Assembly (NCBI GenBank): GCA_964619955.1
Contig: CAZUJF010000044.1
Coordinates: forward strand, 1 to 41,628
Direction of reading: 5' to 3'
Origin: JACQFK01 sp964619955
Lineage (GTDB): Bacteria; Planctomycetota; MHYJ01; JACPRB01
DNA: 41,628 nt
Shown here: positions 1 to 7,758 of the stretch, piece after piece
Layout of the letters: every line of letters starts with the position of its first letter
How positions within the stretch are numbered: position 1 is the stretch's first letter
Position numbers and translations under genes: made by a program
The notes under the pieces: generated by a model
What the model was told of the DNA's origin: nothing
The model's input: only the letters and a program-made list of their open reading frames with translations
Database searches by the model: none

Positions 1-162
1 GGAAACAGGGCAATAATTTCCGGAATTGTCAGGGCAATAGTTTACGGAACCGGCATTCACCAAGTAGTTGGCTTCTTGTGCCCCCAATTTGTACTTCTCC
101 CGGAGCAGCCTGTAGCCTTCATCCCGGTAGGGGGACATGGCTATCATGTGTCGCATGGACAT
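1..162 (-). CDS. partial hypothetical protein running off the left edge
   Basis: An ATG at 160-162 on the minus strand follows a GGGAGAA ribosome-binding sequence and opens 54 codons with no stop before the window edge. The first ~35 residues (rich in M, R, Y, K) look like an ordinary small protein. The last ~18 residues (…SVNYCPDNSGNYCP) are encoded by a tandem repeat that looks like an insertion-sequence end, so the frame is probably a resident gene interrupted near codon 36. It is the third gene after the sigma-like gene and the 83-residue gene, all on the minus strand. I do not recognise the family. Confidence 0.35.
   Translation of the reverse strand, partial: MSMRHMIAMSPYRDEGYRLLREKYKLGAQEANYLVNAGSVNYCPDNSGNYCPVS
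6..55. repeat. tandem 20-bp repeat, possible insertion-sequence end
   Basis: CAGGGCAATAATTTCCGGAA at 6-25 recurs at 30-49 with 18 of 20 bases identical and a 24-bp period. Repeated motifs just inside a terminus that ends in CA (TG on the other strand, here at 54-55) are typical of IS21-family elements. On that reading an element would occupy sequence left of position 55. The transposase genes lie outside the window, so the family assignment is inference. Confidence 0.4.
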
Positions 163-195
163 TATCTTCTCCCTAATCGACAGTGATTCAAAGCC

Positions 196-447
196 CTACG
201 CCACGTCCCGGTGATCCTGATTGAGGAGTTTCAGTACTTCCCGGGTGCGGTGTTCTATTTCGAGTCGGTCCACAGGACTTCCGAAGCGTTTGCGGTGTTC
301 ATTCAGGATTACTGGGGCGATGCGGCACGTGATCGACCCCCAGCGTTGCTCCGGAATGAGGAGCTCCGGATGTGCGGTGAAGCACATGGACAATCCGCCT
401 CGGATGATGTTCGAGATGAGTTCATTGCCCCAAAATTGCATTTCCAT
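196..447 (-). CDS. hypothetical protein, 83 aa, downstream of the sigma-like gene
   Basis: The ATG at 445-447 is preceded by AAAGGAA at good spacing and sits 11 bp after the stop of the sigma-like gene, so the two are probably one transcript. The product has no signal peptide or membrane segment. It ends in a basic, charged helix-like stretch (EIEHRTREVLKLLNQD). I do not recognise the family. The start is supported by the ribosome-binding site and the operon spacing. Overlapping plus-strand frames in this stretch lack such support. Confidence 0.5.
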   Translation of the reverse strand: MEMQFWGNELISNIIRGGLSMCFTAHPELLIPEQRWGSITCRIAPVILNEHRKRFGSPVDRLEIEHRTREVLKLLNQDHRDVA

Positions 448-458
448 TTCCTTTCGTT

Positions 459-1064
459 TTATGCAGCGGACGGAACCAGAACGAAACCGGCTTCCAGCAG
501 GGCAGGTGCAGGCGGGGGAGTTTGAGCGGGCACCCGCTTCTTCCCCTTGGAGGGGTTGTGATTGAAGCGCTTCCGGAGAAAGTGGAGGCGCATCCTGACC
601 GCGGCGTCCCTGATGCCGAGTTTCCGGGCGATCTCAGACGTCGAGAGTCCGTTTCTGAGAAGTTGGAGGACTTCGCGCTCCTGGGGCGTCGCGACGTCGA
701 AAAGGCGGTCGACATCCTGGCGAGCTTTCGCCTTCTCCTCCTCGCGGTAAAGACCTTCAAGCGCCGTCGGGCCCGGTGCAGGATTCAAATCGTCCTTGAG
801 GTCGACCTGCAATTCCCGGGGGTGCAGCCAACGGGCCGTATAACGGGCGGCCTCCCGATGGATAGCTCCCAGGAAGTACGCGAAAATGTCGTCGAGGTCA
901 GTTCGTTCAGGAAGCTGCTGGAACTTGGCGATGACATCCTGAACGATGTCCCACTCAAAGGACCTCTTCTTTGCGATCTTGAACTTTGCCCCCGTGTATT
1001 CCACGCCCCTGGAAACGAAATCCGGAACCTTTTCCATGAGTTGATCCAAGATGGATCGTGACAT
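459..1064 (-). CDS. sigma-70-like / LuxR-type helix-turn-helix protein
   Basis: A 201-residue protein whose residues ~125-167 form a sigma region 4 / LuxR-like helix-turn-helix (TPQEREVLQLL, then STSEIARKLGI, then a recognition helix with RMRLHFLRKRF). Residues ~55-80 (DDIFAYFLGAIHREAARYTARW) are helical and could be a diverged region 2, which would make it an ECF-like sigma factor. A stand-alone regulator is also possible. The C-terminal ~30 residues are basic then Pro/Ala-rich. I chose the start at 1064 rather than 1127 because GGGGAT precedes it and the upstream 21 residues look non-coding. Two small genes follow on the same strand, a typical arrangement for a regulator with its targets or partners. 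Confidence 0.7.
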   Translation of the reverse strand: MSRSILDQLMEKVPDFVSRGVEYTGAKFKIAKKRSFEWDIVQDVIAKFQQLPERTDLDDIFAYFLGAIHREAARYTARWLHPRELQVDLKDDLNPAPGPTALEGLYREEEKAKARQDVDRLFDVATPQEREVLQLLRNGLSTSEIARKLGIRDAAVRMRLHFLRKRFNHNPSKGKKRVPAQTPPPAPALLEAGFVLVPSAA

Positions 1065-1915
1065 GCCGCAGATCCCCAAAACGAGCCAATGTTCGAACAG
1101 ACCCCACAACGGACACGAACCTGCCACGGACTACGCCGTGGTGTCCGAGCGAGAAGGGAGCGGCATTGAACATTGGAGAATTGGGTACGACATTACATCC
1201 AACGAACCGGCATTTCCGATTCGCGCAAGAGGTGATCCGGCAAGGCCGGACGTGTGCTGACACGCAGACACGATAGGTATCGTATCCGGTCGAAGAACTG
1301 CCTTCAGGGTTCAAGCTCCATTCGGCGAGGCAGGCTCGCGGACGGGCTCTTCTTGGTACTACAGTACGTCCAACGCCCTACCTCCAGAACAGGCCGGGTG
1401 GGCGCGCATTCACATGCTGTCCGCTGGTCAATCGAATCCGTTCAGATTTCGAGGTTGACCTCGGTCAGCGGTCCGAAACTTGATTCTTCGGACCCGCCAT
1501 GACGAAAATATGGGGACCCGTCTCCGGTCAATCAAGGACAGGCCAGTCTAGAACACAGGGTCCCATACTCCTCGAATTGCTGGCGCGAGGAGTGCCGCTC
1601 GCTTCTCAAAGAGCCCATGGCGCCGCCGTCCACGGACGAACGGCACCAGTACAACGAATGCGGTACTTCTCTGCTGTACTAGAGAAGCCGATGGGGCGGG
1701 GATCGTCAAGAATATTGCACTTCTTTCGGATGAGTATTTCGTGTCGGGGTCACTTCAAAACCAGCCACTTCCGCCGGCCACTCTGGGTGCAATTCTGTAG
1801 CCCTGAGGGCGCCTGCTGCTCGAGGAAATCCTCCAGCAGCAGGGCCCCCGGTTTCGCTGGACAGCCTCATGCAAATGGGGACAATGCGCCCCGAACCCAT
1901 GGTACGGAGAAGCCC
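1065..1915. other. gene-free stretch with several inverted repeats
   Basis: No convincing gene in either strand. The stretch holds three hairpin-forming sequences: CCACGG-ACTACG-CCGTGG at 1124-1141, flanked by GGACAC (1111-1116) and GTGTCC (1141-1146); TATGGGGACCC near 1509 with its near-complement GGGTCCCATA near 1558; and CTTCTCT/AGAGAAG at 1666-1687 around an 8-nt loop. Around 1760-1785 the minus strand shows two adjacent copies of an AGTGGCYGG word. It looks like decayed mobile-element sequence, but no transposase remnant can be read. Confidence 0.4.
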
Positions 1916-2908
1916 ATGAAGCGAGCGTTCCTCACCCTGCTGCTGCTCGCCGCCCCGGCCCTTGCCGACGACGAGATCAAGCTCAAGAACGGCGATCGGC
2001 TCAGCGGCAAGGTCCTTTCCCTCATCGGCGGCAAGCTGGAATTCCAGACCTCCCATTCCGGCAAGGTCGTGGTCGACTGGGCCCAGGTCGAGTCGGTCAA
2101 GACCGACGACAAGGTCAAGGTCCGGGTCGCCACGGGCGAGGATTTCGAGGGCAAGCTCACGTCGGGCGCCGAGAAGCGCCTGAAAATAGAGACGCAGGGC
2201 GCGGCGGCCCCGGTCGAGGTCGATCCCGCCAAGGTGACGCACTTCAACAAGCCCCCCGCGGCCTGGCACGGCAACATCAACCTCGCGCTCAGGGCCACGG
2301 ACGGGAACACGCACACGAAGTCGGGCCTTGCGCAGGCCGCGATGAACCTGACCATGGAGGCCGACGAGTTCCTCGTCCGGGGCATCTGGCGCTACGGCGA
2401 GGACTCCGGGGAGCTCACGGAGCGGAACGCTTACGGGCTCGGCAAGTACAGTCACAAGATCAGCGGCCCCCTCTACGGCTTCGCCTCGGTGGAGCTGTTG
2501 TCGGACACGTTCAAGGACCTGCAGCTCCAGACGATCCTGGCCGCCGGCCTGGGCTACCACCTCGTCCGGGAGTCCTGGATGGACTTCTCCCTCGAGGCGG
2601 GCATCGCGTACGTGAACAACAACTACGACGAGCTCCAGAAGGACGAGGACCACCTGGGCGGCCGCGCCTCGGCGAACCTCCGCCTGGACCTCTTCTGGGG
2701 TTTCCAGTTCAAGGACATCTTCACGATTTACCCGAACTTCGAAGAGTCGCAGGACTTCCAGATCCGCAACGAGGCGACGCTGACGAACAACCTCGGCCAG
2801 GGCTGGTCGCTCATCGCGGGCGTGATCACCGAGTACGACCGGGAGCCCGCGCCCGGCGCGCATCGCCATGACGACACGTACTTCATGGGGCTTGGCTACA
2901 GCTTCTAG
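1916..2908 (+). CDS. DUF481 family outer-membrane beta-barrel protein
   Basis: A 330-residue exported protein. Residues 1-17 are a signal peptide ending APALA. Residues ~20-110 contain the repeated short motif LKNGDRLSGKV / ATGEDFEGKL, an Sm/SH3-like module often found in front of DUF481. Residues ~117-330 are a DUF481 barrel (WHGNINLALRATDGNT at its start) with alternating amphipathic strands, ending in the terminal-Phe signature GLGYSF of outer-membrane barrels. An open frame extends to 1499, but the signal peptide and GGAG before 1916 fix the start there. The next gene, mscL, begins 9 bp downstream, so both may be cotranscribed. The function of DUF481 proteins is unknown. Confidence 0.85.
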   Translation: MKRAFLTLLLLAAPALADDEIKLKNGDRLSGKVLSLIGGKLEFQTSHSGKVVVDWAQVESVKTDDKVKVRVATGEDFEGKLTSGAEKRLKIETQGAAAPVEVDPAKVTHFNKPPAAWHGNINLALRATDGNTHTKSGLAQAAMNLTMEADEFLVRGIWRYGEDSGELTERNAYGLGKYSHKISGPLYGFASVELLSDTFKDLQLQTILAAGLGYHLVRESWMDFSLEAGIAYVNNNYDELQKDEDHLGGRASANLRLDLFWGFQFKDIFTIYPNFEESQDFQIRNEATLTNNLGQGWSLIAGVITEYDREPAPGAHRHDDTYFMGLGYSF

Positions 2909-2917
2909 GGAGGATGC

Positions 2918-3334
2918 ATGGAACTGCCCAAAGGCGCCGACAAGGTCCGGAACCTCGGCAAGGAGTTCCGTGAGTTTCTCACCAAGACGAACATGCTCGC
3001 GCTGGCCCTCGGCGTCGTCATCGGCGGCGCCGTCGGCAGGGTGGTGAATGCACTGGTCGCCGACCTGATCATGCCCCTGGTGGGCATGATCGACGCCAGC
3101 GGGGACTGGCGCTCGCTCACGCTAAACATCGGCCGGATCAAGTTCACGTATGGCCACCTGCTGGGGGAGATTCTGGATTTCACCATCATCGCCGCCGTCG
3201 TCTTCCTGGCGACCAAGGCCTTCATCATGGCCGCGGCGCCGTCGCCATCGAAGGCCTGTCCGGCCTGTAGGGAGCCCATCCACCCAGAGGCCACGCGCTG
3301 CAAGTTCTGCACGAGCGAGCAGCCCAAGGCCTGA
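2918..3334 (+). CDS. mscL: large-conductance mechanosensitive channel MscL with C-terminal zinc ribbon
   Basis: A 138-residue MscL that would release solutes during hypo-osmotic shock. The N-terminal amphipathic helix (KEFREFLTKTNMLALALGVVIGGAVGRVVNALVADLIMP split over residues ~15-53) carries the conserved pore region. A periplasmic loop follows, and TM2 spans ~86-106. The usual charged cytoplasmic helix bundle is replaced by a zinc ribbon with cysteines at 114, 117, 128 and 131 (CPAC…CKFC). GGGAGG lies 4 nt before the ATG. The channel part is clear. The role of the ribbon is unknown. Confidence 0.93.
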   Translation: MELPKGADKVRNLGKEFREFLTKTNMLALALGVVIGGAVGRVVNALVADLIMPLVGMIDASGDWRSLTLNIGRIKFTYGHLLGEILDFTIIAAVVFLATKAFIMAAAPSPSKACPACREPIHPEATRCKFCTSEQPKA

Positions 3335-3422
3335 CCCGGCCGGACGGGGTCGAGCCCGGATTCCTATCCTTCCGCCCCCACAGCCGTTATGATCCCGGGA
3401 CCTTTTCCAGCGGGAGCGTGAT

Positions 3423-4178
3423 ATGAGAGCTGTCCAGTGGCTGATCCTCCTGGTCTGCACCCTCTTCCAGGAACGGGCGGGCGGGGGCGACCCCGACGCC
3501 GTCATCAAGGACTTCAAGGTGGCCTACGCCAAGGCCGGGCAGGATGCCGGGGCGCGGGTGACGGCCGTGCGCTCGCTGGCGGCCGCGCCGCATTCGAAGA
3601 CCCTCTTCGTGCTCCGCCAGCTCATCGGCGGCGATGAATCCGGCCGCGAAGCGATCGAAGTCCGCGTGGCGGCCGCCGAGACCGTGGCGAAGTTTACGGA
3701 GCTCAAAGGCGCCTCGCAGGCGCTGCTGCCCTGGGCGAAGCAGCGCGACCGAAAACTCAGCGACCTGCGCCGCGCCTCGGTGCGCGGACTGGGCGAGCTC
3801 AAATCCCCTGAAGCCCTGGACACGCTGCACAAGCTGTACTGGGAAAAGCCCTTCGAGCTCGCGAAGGATGCCGTCGAGGCCACGGTGAAACTTCGCGACC
3901 GGCGTTCGATTCCCGCGCTGGTCAAGCTGCTCCGCGAGGCCGAGCGCGTCCCGGACGAGGGGCTCGGCGAGGTCTTCGTCGACCTGCCGATCGGCGGCCT
4001 CTCCCTCGGGGGGGCCGTGTGGGACGACGCCCGGCAGGAGATGGCGGAGCGGAACCGGGTGCTGCACGCGCCGGTCCTGGCCGCGCTGGCCGGGTTCACG
4101 GGGCAGGACTTCAAGACCTACAAGGAGTGGAACACCTGGTGGCACCGGAACAGCTCCTCGTTCCAGCTTCCCAAGTGA
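3423..4178 (+). CDS. exported HEAT-repeat protein
   Basis: A 251-residue protein with a short hydrophobic N-terminal export signal, then helical repeats of HEAT/PBS-lyase type (VRVAAAETVAKF, LRRASVRGLGEL, DAVEATVKLRDRRSIPALVKLL). The C-terminal piece (LAALAGFTGQDFKTYKEWNTWW) resembles the closing motif of many HEAT proteins in Planctomycetota-like genomes. A GGGAG site precedes the ATG. A TATGAT -10-like box lies at 3388-3393, without a good -35. Such repeats usually bind other proteins, and no catalytic residues are visible. The next gene starts 8 bp downstream. Confidence 0.75.
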   Translation: MRAVQWLILLVCTLFQERAGGGDPDAVIKDFKVAYAKAGQDAGARVTAVRSLAAAPHSKTLFVLRQLIGGDESGREAIEVRVAAAETVAKFTELKGASQALLPWAKQRDRKLSDLRRASVRGLGELKSPEALDTLHKLYWEKPFELAKDAVEATVKLRDRRSIPALVKLLREAERVPDEGLGEVFVDLPIGGLSLGGAVWDDARQEMAERNRVLHAPVLAALAGFTGQDFKTYKEWNTWWHRNSSSFQLPK

Positions 4179-4186
4179 AACGACCT

Positions 4187-5020
4187 ATGAAACAAATTGC
4201 GATCGCCTCTCTTCTGGCGCTGGCCGTGTCGTGCTCCGGCGGGCCGGACGCCGCCCCGGTGGAGATCAAGGTCCAGGCCGGGGACGCCGGAACGATGACG
4301 CTGGAGCAGCGCTCCTCCGGCCAGCTCACGTTCACGATCGCGGGGAAGGCGACCACGCAGGATCTCGGCCGCGTCGAGCGCTGGGTCTATCGCGACGCGG
4401 TCGAGGAAGTCCGCGACGGCCGTCCGGTTAAGGTGAAGCGCGAGATCAAGGACTGGTGGGTCGAGGCGCCCGGAGCGGAGCGGCGGGGCCGCTCGCTGCA
4501 GGGGAAGACGCTCCTGCTGCGGGAGGAGGACGGCGAGACGGTCGTGGAAGGGGCCGCCGGGGCTCCGCGCAGCGAAGTCGTGCGGAACCGGCTCGGCACG
4601 GCGGATGCGTGGGTGTCGCCGCCCGCCGGTCCTTTGAAGCCGGGCCAGACCTGGGACCTGGATCCGGCGCGCCTTGAGCGGGCGTTCGGCGGGGACGGCG
4701 GCTGGAACGGCATGATCATCGACACCGCCTCGGGCACGGGGCGGCTGCAGGGCTTCGAGACGACGGACGCGGGCCTTGTCGCGGTGATCTCGGTGGACAT
4801 CCTCGCGGAGGGGCTCCTCATCGCGATTCCGGATGTCGCGGTCACGCTCGGGCTGCAGGGGACGTTCCGGGTGTCGCTGGCGCGGTCACGGGTGCTTTCG
4901 GTGGAGGCCCAGGGGGCCGGCCGTCTCGCGGGGACGCTGGTCCGCGCGGGCGGGGACTCGGTCTACGCGGGCGAGTTCAGCCTGGACATCCGCGCGACGT
5001 TCGAGCCGGAGCCGCGCTGA
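4187..5020 (+). CDS. hypothetical lipoprotein, 277 aa
   Basis: The start at 4187 gives a short signal peptide with lipobox LAVSC and lipidation Cys16. A longer open frame from 4019 overlaps the HEAT gene and is not needed. The mature part is beta-rich with repeated short strands (LTFTIAGKA, TWDLDPARLERAF, GTFRVSLARSRVLSVEAQGAGRLAGTL). This general pattern is seen in exported proteins of unknown function with a lipocalin-like or two-sheet fold. I do not recognise a named family. It follows the HEAT gene by 8 bp, so the pair is probably one operon. Confidence 0.7.
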   Translation: MKQIAIASLLALAVSCSGGPDAAPVEIKVQAGDAGTMTLEQRSSGQLTFTIAGKATTQDLGRVERWVYRDAVEEVRDGRPVKVKREIKDWWVEAPGAERRGRSLQGKTLLLREEDGETVVEGAAGAPRSEVVRNRLGTADAWVSPPAGPLKPGQTWDLDPARLERAFGGDGGWNGMIIDTASGTGRLQGFETTDAGLVAVISVDILAEGLLIAIPDVAVTLGLQGTFRVSLARSRVLSVEAQGAGRLAGTLVRAGGDSVYAGEFSLDIRATFEPEPR

Positions 5021-5089
5021 GCGGTTTATCCCCGAACGCGGGATGAGGGGTGCGGATCCCGAGATTTTCCACGGGTGCCGGGTCGAGCC

Positions 5090-5539
5090 TCAGCTCCCCT
5101 GGAGCGCCTTCCCCAGGCGATCGAGTTCCTGCGTGTAGCAGAACAGCGAAAAAAAGGCGGTCAACAGCAGGACGGAGTCGAGTGTCGAAATCATGAGGGT
5201 GGGGAACTTCAGGATGAAGGCGTAGGAGAAGACGGTGGTGGCCAGCACGAAGAGGAGCCGTCCCGCGAACTGGACGACCTGCGCCAGGAGAGCGGGGCCC
5301 TTTCCCGGCAGAGAGAGACGAAGCCGGTGCCGAAGCCAATAGGCCGTCTGGATCGGGAGGATCACCCCCAGCAGCCAGAGCAGGGATTCAGAGCGGGTTT
5401 CATGTGCCAGGGCATTCGAAACCGAAACCCGGTAGAGCGGGACGCCCTTCCAGTAGAGGAACGCCGCCCCGAAGCTCTGGATGGCCAGAAGCGCCCAGTA
5501 GAGACTGCGGCGTGGCGCCGCGGGCACGGGTTCGGGCAC
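5090..5539 (-). CDS. small integral membrane protein, 149 aa
   Basis: The GTG at 5537-5539 begins 2 bp after the stop of the upstream 699-residue gene, with GGAGGG inside that gene's 3' end as a likely ribosome-binding site, so translation is probably coupled. The protein has about four hydrophobic segments (near 12-30, 52-70, 85-110 and 115-135) and a short charged C-terminus. It shows no family signature I recognise. Its position directly after a large secreted protein suggests a role at the envelope, but that is inference only. Confidence 0.65.
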   Translation of the reverse strand: MPEPVPAAPRRSLYWALLAIQSFGAAFLYWKGVPLYRVSVSNALAHETRSESLLWLLGVILPIQTAYWLRHRLRLSLPGKGPALLAQVVQFAGRLLFVLATTVFSYAFILKFPTLMISTLDSVLLLTAFFSLFCYTQELDRLGKALQGS

Positions 5540-5541
5540 GC

Positions 5542-7641
5542 TTAGCGCCGCCCTCCGCCCCGGCGCCCTCCACCTCCGCCCGAGGGCGCGCTCCGGGTCT
5601 GGTTCGTGCGCTGAACCCCCCGGTCGCGCTGCTGCAGCTCGCGATTCATGTCCTGTGAGCTGCGATCCGGGATCTTGGCCGCCGGAGTCTGCGGCCAGCC
5701 CCCTTTGTCCCGTTGCTGAAAGTCATTGCCTTCCTTTTTGAAGACGTTCCCGTCCCGGTCGCTCAGCACGTTGTTCGCCCGGTCCGAAACCGCGGGCACC
5801 TTGGGGGCCGCGGCTGCCGGCTTCGGACGGTCCTTGAGCTGACCCCGGTCGGGGATCTTCGGGGACACATCCGGCCGGTCGTGGTAGAGGTTGGAATTCC
5901 GGACGTTGATCGTGGTGTGATTGATGTTGATGTGCGCGTTGATGTGGGCGTGCGAGTGGCCGGCCCAGCCGTGCCAGCCGACGTGGCCGCCGATGCCCAC
6001 ATGAACGTGAACGTGGGCGCCGCCCCAGTGGGACCAGCCGAAGCTCACATGGACATAGGGGCGCCCGATCACGAAGCCCACGCCCCAGTGACCGCTGATG
6101 GGGTTGTAGTAGACCCCGACGCCGAACGTCAGCGGACGGGGATAGTAGTACGCGCCGTACCAGTAGCGGTAATACCAGCCCGTCCCGTAGATGATCGTCG
6201 GGCCCCAGACATAACAGCCCGTGTAGCCGGGGGTGTAGCCGACCCAGGCGTACGTCGGCGTGCTGTCATAGATGGTCACGTAGCTGCAGTGATACTGGGG
6301 GCAGCTCGCGGGCAGCTGGTTGAGCTCGGGAGGGATGGAGGTCGCCACGTTCCAGGGGCCGTTCGGCCCGATGGACTCGTACCAGACCGCTTCCGTGCAG
6401 CAGTAGAAATGGCCTTTGACGCGGAATACGGAGAAAGGGGTGTTCTCCGCGAATTCCGCGTCCAGCCCTTCGATCTTGGCCCATTTCGGGGCCCCGTCAT
6501 AGGTGATCTTGAGGTCCTTGCCCCCCCGGGGCACGGCCGCCGTCTGGGGAACCTGGGCGTCGAGGATGGCCTCCTCGGCTTCAGGCGTCCCCGCGACGCT
6601 GGAGCGGACCGAGGCGAGATCGGGATGGTTGGACGGGATCTTCGCAAAGTCCGCGGGCAGTTTGTCGGAGGGCACGTGAGTCCAGGGCCCCTCGGCTTTG
6701 GGGGACGTGAACCAGCGGCCGGAGAGGAGCAGGTACAAACTCTGCGTGGTGATGTCCCGGATCACGTCGGTGTCCGTGTTCTTTACGTAGAGAAGCCCGG
6801 TGCCGGCCACCGGCGCATACTGGGGCTCGCCGTCGCTCACGATGAGCTCCGTGGGTTCGGTTGCGGTCAGGAGTTCGGGCATCGACTCGGACTTCTTCTC
6901 CTTGGCCGCCTCGGTTTTTTGCGCCTTGGCCAGAGGGTCTTGGTCGGCCTGCCGCGCCACGGAGGCAGGCACGGCCATAGCCTCCCGCCAGGGGCCCACC
7001 GGCGACGCCGAGGAGGCCCAGCGGTCGCCGAGGAAGAGGAAGCACTCCTTCGAGGGCAGGTGCCGGGCGATGAACGTGGCGGAATTCACCACGCGGGCGA
7101 CCTCGGCGTCCGGCGTGGCGGCCTCGATCGGTTTGCCATCGATGAGGATCAGCACGGTCGGGGTCTGACGCCAGACGACCTGGGGGGCCTCCCCCTTGAA
7201 CTGTCCGGCCCGCGCCTGCTCCCGTTCGGCGAGCCCCAGCGCGGCGACAAGCTTTTCCTTGGTGAGGCTCAGGTCCCACTTCGGCATGTCACCCTTCAGC
7301 AGCTCCGCGAGGGCCTGTTCGTCGTCCTTGGAGGCCTCTGGAAACCTCACCTTGGGGATGTCGATGTCGGTGAACGTGATGAGGCCCGCGGCGCGATCGG
7401 TGGCCATGCGGGCGCTGATCCAGACCACGCCGAAGACGGGCGTGTCCTTGCCGCTGCGGGTGACGCCGACCGCCGCGCGGGCGGTCAGGCGGTCGCCCTT
7501 GGAGGATTCGATTTGGGGCTGGTACATGACGACCCGGGCCTTAGGGGTTTCGATCTCGCGGGGCCAGGGATCATCGTTCGCGGGCTCAGCCTGACGCAGG
7601 GTCCCCAGGAGGGCGAGAGGAAGCAGCAAGAGCGATTTCAT
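5542..7641 (-). CDS. secreted Gly/Tyr/His-rich protein, carbohydrate-binding-like annotation family
   Basis: A 699-residue protein with an N-terminal signal peptide. Residues ~25-330 form two alpha/beta parts rich in TPxxxVVW and SGRWFTSP…GPWTHV motifs. The short module with a W, a 'GPW' turn and 'VP/IP' recurs three times (SPVGPWREA, KAEGPWTHV, GPNGPWNVA). Residues ~450-600 are extreme in Tyr, Gly, Trp and His (YRYWYGAYYYPRP, HVHVHVGIGGHVGWHGW). The tail is basic, rich in Asp/Arg/Gln, and ends in Gly/Arg repeats. Similar proteins are often labelled 'carbohydrate-binding family V/XII' without experimental proof. The start has a typical signal peptide. The 149-residue membrane protein follows at once. 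Confidence 0.75.
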   Translation of the reverse strand: MKSLLLLPLALLGTLRQAEPANDDPWPREIETPKARVVMYQPQIESSKGDRLTARAAVGVTRSGKDTPVFGVVWISARMATDRAAGLITFTDIDIPKVRFPEASKDDEQALAELLKGDMPKWDLSLTKEKLVAALGLAEREQARAGQFKGEAPQVVWRQTPTVLILIDGKPIEAATPDAEVARVVNSATFIARHLPSKECFLFLGDRWASSASPVGPWREAMAVPASVARQADQDPLAKAQKTEAAKEKKSESMPELLTATEPTELIVSDGEPQYAPVAGTGLLYVKNTDTDVIRDITTQSLYLLLSGRWFTSPKAEGPWTHVPSDKLPADFAKIPSNHPDLASVRSSVAGTPEAEEAILDAQVPQTAAVPRGGKDLKITYDGAPKWAKIEGLDAEFAENTPFSVFRVKGHFYCCTEAVWYESIGPNGPWNVATSIPPELNQLPASCPQYHCSYVTIYDSTPTYAWVGYTPGYTGCYVWGPTIIYGTGWYYRYWYGAYYYPRPLTFGVGVYYNPISGHWGVGFVIGRPYVHVSFGWSHWGGAHVHVHVGIGGHVGWHGWAGHSHAHINAHININHTTINVRNSNLYHDRPDVSPKIPDRGQLKDRPKPAAAAPKVPAVSDRANNVLSDRDGNVFKKEGNDFQQRDKGGWPQTPAAKIPDRSSQDMNRELQQRDRGVQRTNQTRSAPSGGGGGRRGGGRR

Positions 7642-7715
7642 GGCATCCTCAAACGATCATAGAAGGATAAAACGCGGAGGGACAGTCTACCCGCGTGCGG
7701 CGGACGCGCGCAAGG

Positions 7716-7745
7716 GGCGGCATGGAAGATGGCGGCATGGAAGAA
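7716..7745. repeat. 15-bp tandem duplication
   Basis: GGCGGCATGGAAGAT is repeated twice in a row (last base A in the second copy), in the short gap between the 699-residue secreted protein gene and the upstream DUF4105 gene. It is probably a simple slippage duplication. Confidence 0.5.
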
Positions 7746-7758
7746 GGTCGTGTCCCGC

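Noticed and set aside
1090..1099. LexA-like box TGTTCGAACA upstream of the sigma-like gene
   Set aside because: A short palindrome of this length is expected by chance and lacks the spacing of any LexA consensus I know.
1499..1915. N-terminal extension of the DUF481 frame by 139 codons
   Set aside because: The extension has no protein-like composition, and a clear signal peptide with an upstream GGAG begins at 1916.
5713..7662. Long plus-strand frame of 649 codons opposite the secreted protein gene
   Set aside because: It mirrors the minus-strand gene, is Val/Arg/Gly/Asp-biased as expected of an antisense shadow in GC-rich DNA, and shows no domain or signal.
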